Positions 1 to 8,900 of a stretch of 64,000 nt of DNA are shown piece after piece (position 1 is the stretch's first letter; each line of letters opens with the position of its first letter). Where the stretch lies: assembly GCF_023502145.1 (NCBI RefSeq), contig NZ_JAMFLI010000004.1, positions 186,001 to 250,000 on the forward strand, read 5' to 3'. The notes under the pieces were generated by a model. That model was not told the origin of the DNA. It did no database searches and saw nothing but the letters and a program-made list of their open reading frames with translations. This DNA comes from Craterilacuibacter sp. RT1T (lineage in GTDB: Bacteria > Pseudomonadota > Gammaproteobacteria > Burkholderiales > Chromobacteriaceae). Made by a program: the position numbers and the translations under genes.

Positions 1-567
1 GCGTTGCAACTGCTCGACATTGTTGTACTCCAGCACCAGCGTATGGCGGGTGAAGTCGGCCGGCACACCGCCCGAGCTTGGGTTGCCGAAGGTCAGCAGG
101 CCGGAACCGGCCTTGACCAGCAGGCTGTCGGAGTGGCCGTGATAGCAGCCTTCAAACTTGATGATGGCGTCGCGCTTGGTAAAGCCACGCGCCAGACGGA
201 TGGCGCTCATGGTGGCTTCGGTGCCAGAAGACACCAAGCGCACCTGCTCGATCGACGGCACCAGCTTGCAGATTTCTTCGGCGATATCGATTTCAACTTC
301 GGTCGGCGCACCAAACGACAAGCCGCCTTCTGCCGCCTTTTGCACCGCCGCGACCACTTCGGGATGGGCATGACCCAAAATAGCCGGACCCCAGGAGCCG
401 ATGTAGTCGATGTACTGCTTGTCGTCGGCATCCCAGAAATAGGGGCCGTTCGCCTTTTTCACAAAACGCGGCGTCCCTCCCACCGAGCCGAAAGCACGTA
501 CCGGCGAATTCACGCCACCGGGGATGGATTTCTTGCCACGTTCAAACAGTTCAAGGTTGCGGGACAT
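1..567 (-). CDS. hemL: Glutamate-1-semialdehyde 2,1-aminomutase (3' part missing)
   Basis: Converts glutamate-1-semialdehyde to 5-aminolevulinate with pyridoxal phosphate in the C5 route of tetrapyrrole synthesis, in the cytoplasm. The 189 visible residues are the N-terminal part: the family opening [20 protein letters not shown], then [16 protein letters not shown], the SSGTEATM phosphate-binding stretch and the [10 protein letters not shown] motif. The gene leaves the window at position 1, so the catalytic lysine (expected near residue 270) is not seen. The ATG at 567 is preceded by AGGAG at suitable distance. Another haem gene, hemJ, lies just upstream. Identity is very secure. Confidence 0.97.
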   Translation of the reverse strand, partial: MSRNLELFERGKKSIPGGVNSPVRAFGSVGGTPRFVKKANGPYFWDADDKQYIDYIGSWGPAILGHAHPEVVAAVQKAAEGGLSFGAPTEVEIDIAEEICKLVPSIEQVRLVSSGTEATMSAIRLARGFTKRDAIIKFEGCYHGHSDSLLVKAGSGLLTFGNPSSGGVPADFTRHTLVLEYNNVEQLQR

Positions 568-614
568 AAGGTCGCTCCTGATGGATAGGGAAAAAATCGG
601 GCCGGACACCGGCA

Positions 615-1085
615 TCAGGCCGTCGTCCAGCGGGAATAGGGGGTCTGGCTTAGGTAGGCATAACTGAAGCGGGCATCGCTCGTCACTTCGGCTCCCAACC
701 ATGGTGGGCGCACAAAGGCTTCCTGTTCGCTCGCCAGCTCGATTTCAGCCAGGACCAAGCCGGCATTGTCGCCGAAAAACTCATCGATGACCCAGTCTTT
801 GCCGGCGTAGCGCACGCGGGTACGCAGTTTATCGACCCGGTAACGGCACAAGCCGGCCAGCATGGCTTCGGCGTCAGCCAGCGGTATCGCATATTCAAAC
901 TCGGGGCGGCTTATCGCCATGCCCTCACCCTTGATGGTCAGCCATGCCTGCTCGCCGGCAATACGCACCCGCACCGAATGATGCGCGTCCAGCGAGACAA
1001 AGCCCTGGCGCAAGCATAAGCCTGTACCTGCGGCACGCCAGTCCTCGCCGGACAGCAAAAAACGGCGCTCGATTTCGCAGGCCAT
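615..1085 (-). CDS. CYTH domain protein, probable inorganic triphosphatase
   Basis: A 156-residue single-domain CYTH protein. Visible hallmarks are the N-terminal EIERRFL (the ExExK-type metal/phosphate site), the basic strand TIKG, the acidic pair EFEY, the K-x-R strand and the closing acidic strand LAEIEL. The length matches short bacterial triphosphate tunnel metalloenzymes such as the Nitrosomonas europaea tripolyphosphatase, so hydrolysis of tripolyphosphate or a related triphosphate is the likely role; thiamine triphosphatase or another triphosphate activity is possible. The ATG sits one base after the hemJ stop, so the two are probably co-transcribed. A longer reading frame upstream overlaps hemJ and is not credible. 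Confidence 0.85.
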   Translation of the reverse strand: MACEIERRFLLSGEDWRAAGTGLCLRQGFVSLDAHHSVRVRIAGEQAWLTIKGEGMAISRPEFEYAIPLADAEAMLAGLCRYRVDKLRTRVRYAGKDWVIDEFFGDNAGLVLAEIELASEQEAFVRPPWLGAEVTSDARFSYAYLSQTPYSRWTTA

Positions 1086-1086
1086 A

Positions 1087-1503
1087 TCAGAACGGCTTGA
1101 CCACGACCAGCAGCACGATCGCCACCAACACCAGCACCGGAACTTCATTGAAGAAGCGGTACCAGACATGGCTGTGACGATTCCGGTGCGCGGCAAAATC
1201 ACGGTACAGCTTGCCGCAATACAGGTGATAGCCGATCAGACCGGTCACCAGCGCCAGCTTGGCATGCAGCCAGCCACCAGAAAAGCCGAATCCCATCCAT
1301 AGCCAAATGCCTAAAGTCAGCGCCAGCAAGGCCAATGGCGCCATAAAGCGGTACAGCTTGCGCGCCATCAACAATAAACGGTCGTACTCGGCGCCTTCAT
1401 CCGCCATCGCCAGATTGACAAACAGGCGCGGCAGGTAAAACAGGCCGGCAAACCAGGACATCACAAAGATGATGTGAAAAGCCTTGAGATAGAGATAAGC
1501 CAA
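1087..1503 (-). CDS. hemJ: HemJ-type protoporphyrinogen IX oxidase (CopD/UPF0093 family)
   Basis: Membrane protein with four predicted transmembrane segments that oxidises protoporphyrinogen IX to protoporphyrin IX in haem synthesis. Family marks are LKAFHIIFVMSWFAGLFYLPRLFV with the conserved histidine in helix 1, the MARKLYRFMAPLALL stretch, WLHAKL and the C-terminal RFFNEVPVLVL segment. I favour the TTG at 1503, which has GGAG about seven bases ahead and gives 138 aa, the usual length. An ATG at 1539 would add 12 basic residues and lies at the edge of a parS site. It is followed by the CYTH gene and lies near hemL, which fits a haem role. Confidence 0.85.
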   Translation of the reverse strand: MAYLYLKAFHIIFVMSWFAGLFYLPRLFVNLAMADEGAEYDRLLLMARKLYRFMAPLALLALTLGIWLWMGFGFSGGWLHAKLALVTGLIGYHLYCGKLYRDFAAHRNRHSHVWYRFFNEVPVLVLVAIVLLVVVKPF

Positions 1504-1538
1504 AAGTGCGCTCCGTTTGCGGGCTTTGATCGCCCGCA

Positions 1539-1554
1539 TGTTTCACGTGAAACA
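1539..1554. other. parS site 1 (ParB-binding palindrome)
   Basis: Perfect 16-base palindrome TGTTTCACGTGAAACA, identical to the chromosomal parS consensus (TGTTNCACGTGAAACA). It lies in the short gap between the M48 protease stop and hemJ. One of four such sites in 24 kb; a cluster like this normally marks the origin-proximal region where ParB loads. Confidence 0.9.
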
Positions 1555-1557
1555 GAC

Positions 1558-2379
1558 TCAGCGTTTACGCTGCGCAGCCTCGTACAAAGGCATGACTTGC
1601 GGAATATGTGCCGACAAGTCGGCAATGCGCGTCGAATGGGATGGATGGGTCGACATGAACTCCGGTCCGCCGCCACCCAGTTTGGCCATTTTACGCCATA
1701 CGCTCACGGCCGCATCGGGCCGGTAGCCGGCGCGCGCCATCAGTTCCAGCCCCATCACATCGGCTTCGGTTTCCATGCCGCGCGAAAAGGGTAACGTCAG
1801 CGCATACTGGCCGGCCATATTGGCCATATCCATCTGCCCCTGACTCAATCCGGCCAGCGCGCCCACCAATGCCAACCCCTGACGCTGCGCCACATCTTGC
1901 GATATTTTTTCACGGCTGTGTTCACGCAGGGCATGGGCAATCTCATGGCCGATAATGGCGGCCAGCTCGTCGTCGTTCAGTTGCAACTGTTCGATAATGC
2001 CGCTGTAGACACCAATTTTGCCGCCAGGCATACAGTACGCATTCACTTCCGGGCTGGTAAAGACATTGACCTCCCAGTTCCATCGCGCCGCATCCGGCCG
2101 ATAGACCGCCACCTGACGAATCAGCCGGGCGGAAATATCCTTGACCCGGCGGGTGTAGGCCTTATTGCTATTGAGCGCCTGGCTGTTTTTAGCCTTGAGC
2201 AAGCTTTGCTGGTAGGCCTGTGCCGAGCCGGCATTGACCTCGGCGGAGGACACCAGCAGCAACTGCTTGCGCTGGGCACCGACCGCGCCTCCCATGGTCG
2301 TACTCTGGCATGCTCCCAGCAACAAGCTGGCCGCTACGGCCAGCACCGCAGTTTTGGCGAACGACTTTCTTAGCCCCAT
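1558..2379 (-). CDS. M48 family metalloprotease, lipoprotein
   Basis: Zinc metalloprotease of the BepA/LoiP type, expected to be anchored in the envelope and to help outer-membrane protein quality control. The 273-residue product begins with a signal peptide ending in the lipobox LLGAC and carries the zinc motif HEIAHALREH, with the third ligand glutamate in ETEADVMGLELMARAGY. It ends with a typical THPSHSTRIADL segment. There is no C-terminal TPR domain, so it is LoiP-like in size rather than BepA-like. I chose the ATG at 2379 because GGGAG lies seven bases ahead; an ATG at 2391 has poorer spacing. Confidence 0.88.
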   Translation of the reverse strand: MGLRKSFAKTAVLAVAASLLLGACQSTTMGGAVGAQRKQLLLVSSAEVNAGSAQAYQQSLLKAKNSQALNSNKAYTRRVKDISARLIRQVAVYRPDAARWNWEVNVFTSPEVNAYCMPGGKIGVYSGIIEQLQLNDDELAAIIGHEIAHALREHSREKISQDVAQRQGLALVGALAGLSQGQMDMANMAGQYALTLPFSRGMETEADVMGLELMARAGYRPDAAVSVWRKMAKLGGGGPEFMSTHPSHSTRIADLSAHIPQVMPLYEAAQRKR

Positions 2380-2409
2380 ATCTACTCCCATCCTGCGACA
2401 AGCAGAAAC

Positions 2410-2574
2410 TCAGATCTCTACCATCTCAAAATCATCCTTGCGCGCACCACAGTCCGGGCAAGTCCAGTTCATCGGCACATCCTGCCAGCGGGTGCCCGGT
2501 GCAATACCGTCTTCCGGACGACCGGCTTCTTCGTCATACATAAAGCCGCAGATCAGACACATCCAAGTTTGCAT
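2410..2574 (-). CDS. rubA: Rubredoxin
   Basis: A 54-residue rubredoxin, a one-electron carrier with a single iron held by four cysteines. The two knuckles CLICGF and CPDCGA are intact and separated by the standard spacing with the conserved GTRWQDVP stretch between. It starts at the ATG at 2574, divergent from thiD with about 68 bases between them; a longer open frame to 2661 would run into that promoter region. The electron partner is not encoded nearby. The M48 protease gene follows 30 bases downstream on the same strand. Confidence 0.95.
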   Translation of the reverse strand: MQTWMCLICGFMYDEEAGRPEDGIAPGTRWQDVPMNWTCPDCGARKDDFEMVEI

Positions 2575-2642
2575 GATTCTATCCCCACGATATTCAGTTA
2601 AAATGGCTATTGTAAGTCCAGCCATGCAAATGAGGTAATACC

Positions 2643-3485
2643 TTGGATACCCCGCGCCCAATTCCCCCTATCGTCATGACGCTTTCCGGTTCCGATCCGT
2701 CCGGCGGAGCCGGCATTCAGGCCAGCATGCTTACGCTTGCCAGCCTGGGCTGCCACCCGCTGTCCGTCATCACGGCAGTTACCGTGCGCGATAGCTGCTC
2801 CATGGAGAGTGCGCTGATTATGGAGCCGGAATGGCTGGCCGATCAGGCACGCATGCTGCTGGAAGACATGCCGGTGGCGGCTTTTTGCGTTGGCATGACC
2901 GGCAGCGTAGAAAACATTGCGGTCATTACCGAGCTGGTTTCCGATTACCCGGATATCCCGCTGATACTCGACCCGGTGTTAAGCGGCACGACCGATGAAT
3001 ACGCCAACCAGAACCTGATCGATGCGCTGCGCGAGATGCTGATCCCGCAAGCCATGCTGATCACGCCCAATCTGCACGAGGCCAGACGCTTGGCCATCAA
3101 TGACACCGATGATGACGAGGACCCGGACGCGGAAGAATGCGCCCGCCGTCTGGCGGCACTAGGCTGTGAATATGTCCTGCTTAGCGGCACCCATGACAGC
3201 ACCAGCGATATCTGTAATGTGCTGTACGGCCAAGAAGGGGAGATTCGCCGCGACCGCTGGCAACGGCTGCCCGGCAGCTATCACGGCGCTGGCAGCACAC
3301 TGGCCGCTGCCATTACCGGCATGGTTGCCGGGGGCGCCAAATTGCCCCAGGCAGTACGCGAAGCGCAGGAATATACCTGGCAAGCCTTGCGCTATGCTTT
3401 TCGCCCCGGCATGGGCCTGATGATTCCCGATCGCCTGTTCTGGGCCAGTGGCGAAACGGAAGAAGGGGAAACCGGCGAGCGCTAG
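2643..3485 (+). CDS. thiD: Hydroxymethylpyrimidine / phosphomethylpyrimidine kinase
   Basis: Phosphorylates 4-amino-5-hydroxymethyl-2-methylpyrimidine and its phosphate in thiamine diphosphate synthesis. The ribokinase-fold signature [13 protein letters not shown] is at the start, VILDPV-like [11 protein letters not shown] in the middle and the anion-hole/catalytic segment [14 protein letters not shown] near residues 211-225. Of about 280 residues, a short acidic insert ([12 protein letters not shown]) makes it slightly longer than usual. The likely start is a TTG at 2643 with GAGG ahead; ATG codon 12 would be an internal alternative. Its stop overlaps the waaA stop by a few bases, tail to tail. 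Confidence 0.92.
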   Translation: MDTPRPIPPIVMTLSGSDPSGGAGIQASMLTLASLGCHPLSVITAVTVRDSCSMESALIMEPEWLADQARMLLEDMPVAAFCVGMTGSVENIAVITELVSDYPDIPLILDPVLSGTTDEYANQNLIDALREMLIPQAMLITPNLHEARRLAINDTDDDEDPDAEECARRLAALGCEYVLLSGTHDSTSDICNVLYGQEGEIRRDRWQRLPGSYHGAGSTLAAAITGMVAGGAKLPQAVREAQEYTWQALRYAFRPGMGLMIPDRLFWASGETEEGETGER

Positions 3486-4744
3486 GAGCGCAAAGCCGGA
3501 CTCTGTGCCCGGATATACTCGACAATGCGCTCGCTGGCACCTTGGTGTGCCTGAGTAAATGCCAGCGCCGCGGCCTGCATCGCCTCACATCGCGTGCCAT
3601 CGCCCAGTAAGGCCGCGACTGCTGCCAGCAACTCATCCGCATCCGCCACTTGCAAGGCGGCACCACACGCCAGTGCCTGCCGGCTTGCTTCGGCAAAATT
3701 AAACATGGATGGCCCGAACAGGACCGGCACGCCCAGACTGGCCGGTTCAATCAGGTTTTGTCCGCCTAGCGGCAACAAACTGCCGCCGACAAAAGCCAGA
3801 TCTGCCAGTGCGTAATAGGCAAACAACTCGCCCATCGAATCCCCCAGCCAGACCTGTGTGCCGGATGCCACGACTGCGTTTTCGCTACGCCTTTGCACAT
3901 CCAGACCCAAGGCCTGTGCGGCAGCATAGACCTCGTCAAAACGCTCGGGGTGACGCGGAACAAGCACCAGCAAGGTATTGTCCGGCGTACGTTCAGCCCA
4001 GGCAGCCAGAATCAGTGCCTCTTCGCCCTCGCGCGTACTGCCGCACACCAGCACCTGCCGCCCACCTATCCACTGGCGGAAGGTTTCCCCCAAGGCCAGC
4101 TTGTCTGGCGGCGGCGTAAAATCAAACTTGGTATTGCCGCATACACGGACAGTCTGTGCGCCCAATTGGGTCAGGCGGGATGCATCTTCCGGCGTTTGCG
4201 CGGCAATACCGGACAGCGCAGCCAGCGCCGGACGAATCAGCCCGGCGACGCGCAAATAACCCTTGAGCGATTTTTCCGACAGCCGGGCATTCGCCAGAAA
4301 CAAGGGAATGTTGCGCTGCTGACAACCCGCAATCAGATTGGGCCAGATCTCGGTTTCCATCAGGATGCCGAATCTGGGTTGATAGGCATCCAGAAACCGC
4401 TGTATCCCATCCTCCGTGTCGTAAGGCAGATAGCGCACCTCGGCATCGGGATAGAGCTCCTGTGCGGTGGCACGGCCGGTAGGCGTCATCTGGGTCAACA
4501 GCAGGGGCACGTCAGGCCACGTGCGGCGCAATGCCTGCACCAGCGGCAATGCCGCACGCGTCTCTCCAACCGACACCGCATGTATCCAGATGGGACTTAG
4601 GTGCGCAGGCTGCAGGTTTTCGGCAAAGCGTTCATCCCAATGCTGCAGATAAGCAGGAGAGCGCCGGCCACGGCGCCGCAGATAGCGCCGGATCAAGGGC
4701 GCGATGCCTATCCACAACCAGGAATAGGGCTTGCGCCAGCTCAT
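3482..4744 (-). CDS. waaA: 3-deoxy-D-manno-octulosonic acid (Kdo) transferase
   Basis: Adds Kdo to lipid IVA at the inner face of the cytoplasmic membrane, the first step of lipopolysaccharide core assembly. The 420-residue protein shows an N-terminal membrane anchor, the family block IWIHAVSVGETRAALPLV, MTPTGRATA, METEIWPNL and the nucleotide-sugar segment GGSLLPLGGQNLIEPA. The ATG at 4744 overlaps the waaC stop as ATGA with GGAG about ten bases before, so waaC and waaA are translationally coupled. The longer open frame to 4798 would run into waaC. Confidence 0.95.
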   Translation of the reverse strand: MSWRKPYSWLWIGIAPLIRRYLRRRGRRSPAYLQHWDERFAENLQPAHLSPIWIHAVSVGETRAALPLVQALRRTWPDVPLLLTQMTPTGRATAQELYPDAEVRYLPYDTEDGIQRFLDAYQPRFGILMETEIWPNLIAGCQQRNIPLFLANARLSEKSLKGYLRVAGLIRPALAALSGIAAQTPEDASRLTQLGAQTVRVCGNTKFDFTPPPDKLALGETFRQWIGGRQVLVCGSTREGEEALILAAWAERTPDNTLLVLVPRHPERFDEVYAAAQALGLDVQRRSENAVVASGTQVWLGDSMGELFAYYALADLAFVGGSLLPLGGQNLIEPASLGVPVLFGPSMFNFAEASRQALACGAALQVADADELLAAVAALLGDGTRCEAMQAAALAFTQAHQGASERIVEYIRAQSPALRS

Positions 4745-5700
4745 GCGCCGCTCCATATCGCCTGCAGTACGGTCTGAACTTCGTGCGGCGTAGGGCAAAC
4801 ACCGGCATGCCCCAGATTACGGGCATAAGGCGTTTCCACAACACCAGTCAAAGCCGGATCGGTATCGGTATAAATCGCCGCCAGGGGCACATCGAGCGCA
4901 TTGGCCAGATGAGTCAGTCCGGTATCGACACCAATCACCGCTCGGGCATGCCCTAACAAGCCCGCAGCCTCGCGCAAGCGCAGGCGCGGTGCCGCGACAG
5001 CGCCATCAATCGCCCCGGCCAGACGCAGGGCGCGTACCCGCTCGCGCTCATTACCCCACGGCAGAATGCTCTGTATACCCTGTGTATTCAGCCAGGCTCC
5101 CAGTTCCACCCAGCTGCTTTCAGGCCATTCCTTGGACTCGCGACTGGTCGCGTGCAAAAGCACGGCATAGTTATCCACAAGCAGCCAGTTGGGGCGCTCC
5201 CCCTTACCTATACCAAAGCATGGAGCGCCATCGATCTGATAACCGAATGCACGGCCAAATAACTGCCGGTTGCGTTCTATCGCTGACAATTTACGGCTCA
5301 CGGCCATTTTCTTGTCGTACAGCAGGCTGGCCAAAGGCTCACGAATGCTTTGCCTGTCGTAGCCTACCAGCGTTCCTCCGGCCAAACGGGCCGGAATGGC
5401 GCTTTTCACCAGACCCTGGCTATCCAGTACACAGTCCCAATGCGTAGCGCGCAGCCGGGCACGCAAAGCCCCGATCTCGGACCAGGTGGCAGGAGATAAC
5501 AAGGATCGACGCCAGCGACGCCAGGCAATGGGAATCACATCAGAGATTCCCGGATGCAGACCGGCAATATCGCAAAAATTTTCTTCGGCCATCCAGGACA
5601 GCCGCAGGTTGGGGTAGTGCGCAAGCAGTTCGGTAATGGCCGGCCAGGTGTGGATAAGGTCGCCCATCGACGAAGTACGCACAATCAGCACGTTTATCAT
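4741..5700 (-). CDS. waaC: Lipopolysaccharide heptosyltransferase I
   Basis: Glycosyltransferase family 9 enzyme that adds the first L-glycero-D-manno-heptose to Kdo2-lipid A in the cytoplasm. Evidence: N-terminal INVLIVRTSSMGDLIHTWPA, the WMAEENF segment, DSQGLVKSA, and C-terminal GVDTGLTHLANALDVP acceptor/donor block. At 319 residues it has the usual length when started at the ATG at 5700. The open frame extends to 5799 but those residues lie in origin-like DNA and do not resemble the family. A perfect DnaA box (5649-5657) falls inside the coding region. It forms an operon with waaA. Confidence 0.95.
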   Translation of the reverse strand: MINVLIVRTSSMGDLIHTWPAITELLAHYPNLRLSWMAEENFCDIAGLHPGISDVIPIAWRRWRRSLLSPATWSEIGALRARLRATHWDCVLDSQGLVKSAIPARLAGGTLVGYDRQSIREPLASLLYDKKMAVSRKLSAIERNRQLFGRAFGYQIDGAPCFGIGKGERPNWLLVDNYAVLLHATSRESKEWPESSWVELGAWLNTQGIQSILPWGNERERVRALRLAGAIDGAVAAPRLRLREAAGLLGHARAVIGVDTGLTHLANALDVPLAAIYTDTDPALTGVVETPYARNLGHAGVCPTPHEVQTVLQAIWSGA

Positions 5701-6934
5701 GCCGCGCATTGTACGAGGGAGGCTGTCGTTAACCAAGCTAAACAAGGCAAACGGAATGTGCATAAGTCCTTGTGGAAAACTTTCGAAGAAACTATCCACA
5801 AGCTGTCAGACCCTAGGCAACCCAAACTATCCATAGCTAATCCACAGATCTAAGCCCTGATTTCATTGGATTTTTAGCGCTTACCCACAAAATCAGCCGC
5901 CTTCATCAGTATCATCAGTTTTAATAAGAGAACTTAGTGAAGCAATGATGAGTTGGCAAAAAAACGTATACAAGTACAAACACCGACAAGCGCGTACAGC
6001 ATGTGGATAAGCGGCTTAGCAACTAAGCTTCCGAAGTTACCCACAAGCCGTCCCGACTAAAAACCACAGAGGTGAACAAGATTACAACTTACTTAGACGA
6101 TTGAATTTAAAGGATAAAACACACTTATCAACAGACAAGGACCCTCTTCATCAAGCTTCATCAATTTTTATATAAATAAAACAAGAACTAGAAAAACCTA
6201 AGCCACAAAAAAAGCGTAACAAGAAAAAAGGTTTTTAAAACCTGTCTGCAGAAAACCCATTTGGTAAAACCAGATCTCGAGATAACTGGGTGAAACGGGA
6301 ATAGACCATTGGCAATAGGTTTCACCTATCGAAGCATTGTTACCCACAGCAAATGCGCTGAACAACAAGATAATTCGTTTAAAAACAACCCACTATGCTA
6401 TTTCTGTGTCCGTTATCTGATAACGCACACCATGCAAAATAGTGTTTTGATCTTATCGGCAGTAAGGTTGGTGAGATGCATATCCGGATGACAGGCTTGC
6501 GAATTCACTGATTGCAGGCAAATCAGCAGGTAAAAATCCGGTTTTTTCCGCTAGATAAGAGGGAGACTGTAGAAACAGTGTGGAATGGCAGATTCATCTA
6601 CAGCATCACACTTGTTCTCTGCATTGACGGAGTGGATTTCTGAACTTATCCACATCAAGGCAGGATATGGACGGAATTTGTGATGGCGATAGCCGACTTG
6701 AACTCAGAATGATGAGCCGTTAAAGGCGTTTGTAAGGACGCAACGGCTTTTAAGCGGGGGATGTGAAGCAGTCGCAGCGAAAAGCGTGTACAAGGCGCTT
6801 GCTGTGCCTGCCAAAGCCAAGCAGATGTCTGGCAGGCAATCCGTTTAGAGCCGGATCAAAGAAATACCGGCTTTAGCGCATCGTAAAGATGCAAAGTAAA
6901 GTGAGCTTGCACATGGCAAGCGCTAGGGTAAGGG
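5701..6934. other. Candidate chromosomal replication origin (oriC)
   Basis: A 1.2 kb stretch with no credible gene, strongly AT-rich between about 5830 and 6540. It holds DnaA-box sequences on both strands. Perfect TTATCCACA boxes are at 6002-6010 (minus) and 6646-6654 (plus), with a third at 5649-5657 (minus) just inside waaC. TTTTCCACA is at 5771-5779 (minus). One-mismatch boxes are at 5792, 5837, 5881, 6037, 6125 and 6340. The stretch 6100-6240, rich in A and T, could be the unwinding element. Four parS sites surround it, and genes to the left mostly point away from it. Inference; GC-skew was not computed. Confidence 0.75.
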
Positions 6935-7633
6935 CTATTTTGCCGACCAGTCGATAGCCGCATAACCGTGTGCCTGTAACCAGGCATTGGCTTGCGAAAA
7001 ATGACGGCAACCAAAAAAACCGCGATAGGCAGCCAGAGGGGAAGGATGGGCCGCACAAAAAATGGCATGGCGTCGACTATCGATTCGCTTTGCCTTGCTT
7101 TGTGCCCAATTGCCCCATAACAAAAATACGCAGCCCGGATTTTCCCGGTTGAGCGTATCGAGCAGGGCATCGCAAACATATTGCCAACCCAGTTTTCCAT
7201 GGCTGCCCGCCTGATTGGCCGCCACCGTCAACACACTGTTCAGTAGCAAGACGCCCTGGTCTGCCCAAGCTGACAGATTGCCGGATGCAGGCAGGCTCAG
7301 CTCAAGGTCAGTCGCGATTTCCTTATAGATATTACGCAGGCTGGGTGGAATGCGGACGCCATCCGGTACGGAAAAGCTAAGGCCCATGGCTTCTCCGTCG
7401 CCGTGATAGGGATCCTGCCCCAGGATCACGACCCGTATTTTGTCTGGTGCTTTGCTTAATGCGGCAAAAATGGCATCACGTGGCGGATAGATGATTTCTC
7501 CCGTCTGAGCGCGTTGTGTCAGCGCTTGATCAATTTGCTGCAACTGTTGTGCGATATCGGCTTGCTTGAAAGTGGCAAGCCATGCGGGATGAACCCGTGA
7601 GAGGGCAGTATCGAGATAATTCAGTTCAGACAT
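6935..7633 (-). CDS. ung: Uracil-DNA glycosylase
   Basis: Family 1 uracil-DNA glycosylase, which removes uracil from DNA at the start of base-excision repair. The water-activating motif GQDPYHGDGEAMGLSFSV, the LLLNSVLTV segment, LLWGNWAQSK and the DNA-intercalating AAHPSPLAAYRGFFGCRHFSQAN are all present and intact over 232 residues. The start is the ATG at 7633 (MSELNYLD); upstream in-frame codons lie in the terminator of the next gene and have no ribosome site. It borders the origin-like region at its 3' end. Confidence 0.96.
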   Translation of the reverse strand: MSELNYLDTALSRVHPAWLATFKQADIAQQLQQIDQALTQRAQTGEIIYPPRDAIFAALSKAPDKIRVVILGQDPYHGDGEAMGLSFSVPDGVRIPPSLRNIYKEIATDLELSLPASGNLSAWADQGVLLLNSVLTVAANQAGSHGKLGWQYVCDALLDTLNRENPGCVFLLWGNWAQSKAKRIDSRRHAIFCAAHPSPLAAYRGFFGCRHFSQANAWLQAHGYAAIDWSAK

Positions 7634-7647
7634 GAGGGGTACCATAG

Positions 7648-7671
7648 AAAAAGGGCCGCTCAAGGCGGCCC
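7648..7671 (-). terminator. Rho-independent terminator after the pcm-rhodanese pair
   Basis: Read on the minus strand: GGGCCGCC, four-base loop, GCGGCCC, then five T. It lies between the rhodanese stop and the ung start and ends the leftward pcm-rhodanese transcript. Confidence 0.85.
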
Positions 7672-7704
7672 GATTTGCTGTCAAATACGGCTTTTGCTTG
7701 TTAT

Positions 7705-8031
7705 TCAGTAGTGTGCCATGGCTGGATCAATGGCAGATGCCCATGCTTCGACACCGCCTGCCAGACTTTGCACATCTTCGAACCCGGCATTTTCCAGATA
7801 AAGCGCGACCTGAAAACTGCGTACTCCATGATGGCAGATCGTGACGATGGGTGTGTCGTCCGGCAATTCGCTCATACGTAGCGGAACAAGGTGCATAGGA
7901 ATCGTGCGAGAGCCGGCAATATGGGCAATCTCGACTTCCCATGGTTCGCGCACATCAAGCAGCAAGGGCTGGGGACGTTGATCGTCTGTCAGCCAGGCTG
8001 CCAGTTCGCCGGCACGGATTTCGCGTGCCAT
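7705..8031 (-). CDS. Single-domain rhodanese-like protein
   Basis: A 108-residue rhodanese homology domain, of the GlpE/PspE size class, likely a cytoplasmic sulfurtransferase. It has LLLDVREPWEVEIAHI near the N-terminus, then IPM, and the active-site loop CHHGVRS with the persulfide cysteine at about residue 66. It ends with the usual GFEDVQSLAGGVEAWA. The ATG at 8031 overlaps the pcm stop as TGATG, so the two are translationally coupled. The natural sulfur donor and acceptor cannot be deduced. Confidence 0.88.
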   Translation of the reverse strand: MAREIRAGELAAWLTDDQRPQPLLLDVREPWEVEIAHIAGSRTIPMHLVPLRMSELPDDTPIVTICHHGVRSFQVALYLENAGFEDVQSLAGGVEAWASAIDPAMAHY

Positions 8032-8690
8032 CAGAAAACGAAGCGTTCCGGTTCGACGGCTTCTGCGTGCTCAAGGCGAGCGACGCAAGTATCGAACATT
8101 TCTTCGCTGCTGAAATCCTGCTCGCTGATGCGTTTGATCAACAGGGCACGCATAACAGGCAGATCGCCGGTAACAATCATCATGCGTCCACCGATGGCCA
8201 GTTGCTGCTTGAGTGCATCAGGAACCACGGGCAGCGACCCACCTACGAAAATAACATCATAAGGTGCATGGGCCGGCAAGCCGGACACACCATTGCCTTC
8301 AAGTAGGGTGATGTTTTGCAAACGCACTTGTTTGAGGTTTTCTGCTGCACGTTCACGCTGCGAGGCATCGATTTCCACGCTGTACACATGGCTGGCCAGA
8401 CTGGCCAGCAGTGCCGTGACATAGCCGGAGCCGGTACCGATTTCCAGTGCCTTGTCTGTCGGCTGCACGTTCAGGTCTTGCAGCATACGTGCTTCGATTT
8501 TGGGCTGCAGCATCAGGCTGCCATTGGGCAGCGGTAGTTCATTGTCGGTAAAAGCGAGGGTACGTAGCGCTTCACTGACAAAATCTTCGCGTTTCACGTG
8601 AAACATCAGATCCAGGATATCGGTGTCGAGTACATTCCACGGGCGGATCTGCTGCTCAATCATATTGAATCGTGCTTTTTCGAAATCCAT
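8031..8690 (-). CDS. Protein-L-isoaspartate O-methyltransferase family protein
   Basis: SAM-dependent methyltransferase related to Pcm, which in its well-known members methylates damaged isoaspartyl residues for repair. Visible are MIEQQIRPWNVLD near the start, the SAM-binding motif ALEIGTGSGYVTALLASL, the acidic residue of VYSVEID and the IFVGGSLPVVPD region. It lacks some residues of the canonical E. coli enzyme and belongs to the branch often found beside a rhodanese and tolC in other proteobacteria, so the substrate is uncertain. ATG at 8690 (MDFEKARFNMIEQQ) is preferred over 8702. A parS site lies inside the gene at 8590-8605. Confidence 0.83.
   Translation of the reverse strand: MDFEKARFNMIEQQIRPWNVLDTDILDLMFHVKREDFVSEALRTLAFTDNELPLPNGSLMLQPKIEARMLQDLNVQPTDKALEIGTGSGYVTALLASLASHVYSVEIDASQRERAAENLKQVRLQNITLLEGNGVSGLPAHAPYDVIFVGGSLPVVPDALKQQLAIGGRMMIVTGDLPVMRALLIKRISEQDFSSEEMFDTCVARLEHAEAVEPERFVF
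8590..8605. other. parS site 2 (inside the pcm-like gene)
   Basis: CGTTTCACGTGAAACA, one mismatch at the outer base from the parS consensus. On the coding strand it specifies the residues FHVKR, so the motif is kept within an open reading frame. It is the site nearest the candidate origin on the right. Confidence 0.82.
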
Positions 8691-8900
8691 GCTCAGCCTC
8701 ATGCCTGCTTCATAATAATAACGCCAAAGTATCGCATATTTACTTGTTCTTTACAGCAGCCTTGATTCAAGCCTGATCCTGTATCCCTGACGTTTCAGCG
8801 GACAGAAACCGGGTATGCTTGTTTATCCAAGTGTCTGATTCCGCTATACTTCCGCCCCTTGCCTGTTTGTGCCCAATTATTTTTGCCCCAAGGATGTTTA

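Noticed and set aside
6309-6491. 60-residue frame in the origin-like region
   Set aside because: No ribosome site, AT-rich non-coding composition and overlap with DnaA-box-like sequence.
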